60,000 nt of DNA, taken from contig OZ037765.1 in assembly GCA_964035545.1 (NCBI GenBank), forward strand, positions 12,954,698 through 13,014,697, in the 5' to 3' direction. The stretch's first letter is position 1. Each line of letters starts with the position of its first letter. A program made the translations under genes and the position numbers. The stretch is from Bugula neritina. Taxonomy: Eukaryota; Bryozoa; Gymnolaemata; Cheilostomatida; Bugulidae. The notes under the pieces are model-generated. The model saw only the letters and a program-made list of their open reading frames with translations. It was not told the origin of the DNA and searched no databases. Shown piece after piece: positions 58,580 through 60,000 of this stretch.

Positions 58580-59320
58580 ATAACCCTGTTTATAATGCGG
58601 AGAGACAACGTGGCCAATATATGAGCCTCCAATCAAATGCGGAGAAGGCATGTGACAAACATTGACCGGGAGGACCTGCCGAAACACAAGTAGTAGAGCG
58701 TCTAGGCTAACTATAGAGAGACACACTTATCTGGCTGTATCGTTATCACATATTCTGTACCTTGATACCTAAATGTAACTATTTTCTTTTATATTCTATA
58801 TTGTGTAAATATATGATTCTAATTCCCACGGTATATCAAGTGTTGTAGCTTCTCGATTGCATAATAACCAAGATGCAGTAATTGAAGGCATATGAAACCC
58901 ACCACAGTAATATAATCGCAAAGATTATAACAGTATTACTATTAGTATTAGTATTACTGCTAGATTTAGTATTATTATAACTATAAGTATAACTATAAGT
59001 ATAACATTAATTATAACTATACTGTGTTACTGTTATAACTTACAGCAATACTATTAGTACAACTAAAAGTATAAAATTAAGTATAACTATGACTATGGCC
59101 CATGGGCATGAGATTGAGTATAACTAATAGTAATAATATAGTATTAGCATTACTATTAAATTTAGTATTACTACTAGCAATATTAATAGTAAATGTAATA
59201 GTAATAGTATAAGTATTATTATAACTATAAGCATAACGCATTAACTTTAAGTGATTAACAGCAACACTCAGTCTCACACTCACACTGCGACAGTTGCCGT
59301 TGGTCACGCCTATCGGACAG
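58580..59320. other. Right flank of the Gypsy insertion: unassigned DNA then cryptic repeats
   Basis: Positions 58580-58720 look more complex (minus frame 58526-58726) and may be part of an older element, not identified. From about 58920 to 59250 it is attactattag and ataactataag simple sequence. Confidence 0.35.
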
Positions 59321-59331
59321 TTACGTTAGGC

Positions 59332-59410
59332 CAGTAATTCCCAACCTTTTTCATACCATTCCCCTTTTTCATAAATGTTGACTATTAATTCCCCCCCCCC
59401 CCCCCCCGGT
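59332..59410 (+). mobile_element. hAT-like terminus with poly(C) tract
   Basis: CAGTAATTCCCAACCTTTTTCATACCATTCCCC resembles the CAGxGxTTCCCAACC ends of hAT transposons. A run of about 17 C follows at 59391-59407. The other end was not located. Confidence 0.35.
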
Positions 59411-59786
59411 TTGAAGAGCAAAAAGGTTTTATGACTTACTGAATGAGAACATATGATACAATGCAATATATTTTGTTTTATTATATTTGCATATACTATA
59501 ATTATCATAATAGTAAATTCATCGTTATTTTTATGTTATAAAACACAGAGCAGTTCAATTATTAATGTTATGGCTTCATTTGATGCTTTTGTGCCAGCTT
59601 GCTTAAGCCTGGCTCTGTTTTTGATCAGGACCATTTTAAGTCACCCTGCAGGTTAAGGCAGTTTCTTATCTTTCGAGTTGATGAGAATCCTACCTCACAT
59701 AGATAGGTGGTACTGGAGGGCACCAAAACTCTGCTTTGTCAGCTATGTGTGGGAAGAGTTTGCTTGTTGAAACTCAGAATGGTTTA

Positions 59787-60000
59787 GGTAGAAATGGAAC
59801 ATGTAAAAATGGCACAGGTAATAACAAAACAAATAGAAAAGTAGGTAAAAATGGCACACTGCTGTTAAATTTTTCCAAACTCAAACCCTCCACTCCAAGC
59901 CCCCAACCCTTGAACCCGAACCCCCACCCCCTAACTAAAACCCCTACCCCCAAACCCCATAACCCCTAAAATGTCCAAATTCTCCCCTAGGGGGTAATTC
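59787..60000. mobile_element. Second copy of the MITE-like element, truncated by the window
   Basis: It starts ggtagaaatggaacatgtaaaaatggcacagg and continues aaaagtaggtaaaaatggcacact, then a C-rich core (aaccc/accccc runs). It aligns by eye with the reverse complement of 39914-40202, including the block aaaagtagg-aaaaatgg-acact and the C-rich core. Confidence 0.6.

Noticed and set aside
59880-60000. Telomeric repeat end
   Set aside because: C-rich runs are irregular and the same block occurs internally at 40 kb inside a bounded element.

Overview
This is AT-rich genomic DNA from an invertebrate animal. The evidence is five intron-rich genes with GT..AG junctions and conserved metazoan products (ADAL, a nuclear receptor, MIER1, TIMM23, and one unrecognised gene), plus many decayed eukaryotic transposons. 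The NR1-like nuclear-receptor ligand domain argues for a bilaterian or other eumetazoan. The phylum cannot be fixed by eye.

Layout. Positions 1-20.3 kb are a transposon graveyard, almost all on the minus strand. From left to right it holds a PHD-finger LINE ORF1; a CR1/L2-type LINE RT fused in frame to a broken Gypsy RT; the rest of that Gypsy (gag, protease, 5' LTR), whose gag carries a 5'-inverted (twin-primed) RTE insertion; a nearly complete two-ORF LINE (6.2-9.9 kb); a Penelope-like GIY-YIG fragment inserted in a third retroelement; a pogo/Tigger-like tail; a unit of about 390 bp present three times in tandem; a Mutator-like transposase remnant; and a GC-rich block with zinc-finger and protease-like remnants.

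Positions 22.9-50.9 kb are a host gene block. It runs ADAL (+, 9 exons), a divergent nuclear receptor (+, 8 coding exons), a two-exon unrecognised gene (+), MIER1 (+, 12 exons), and TIMM23 (-, 7 exons) converging on MIER1 tail to tail. The genes belong to unrelated pathways (purine nucleotide catabolism, ligand-regulated transcription, HDAC corepression, mitochondrial import), so they are neighbours and not an operon. Insertions here are small and lie in introns or intergenic DNA: a tRNA-derived SINE, a MITE-like element, minisatellites and (TA)n hairpins.

Positions 52-60 kb are again transposons: a truncated RTE LINE, then a complete and apparently young Gypsy element (4,812 bp, indistinguishable 194-bp LTRs, 5-bp target duplication, one open gag-pol frame), a hAT-like end, and a second copy of the MITE-like element cut by the window edge.

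All boundaries were read by eye. Exon joins were checked for reading phase and for agreement with the known families, but not against transcripts.
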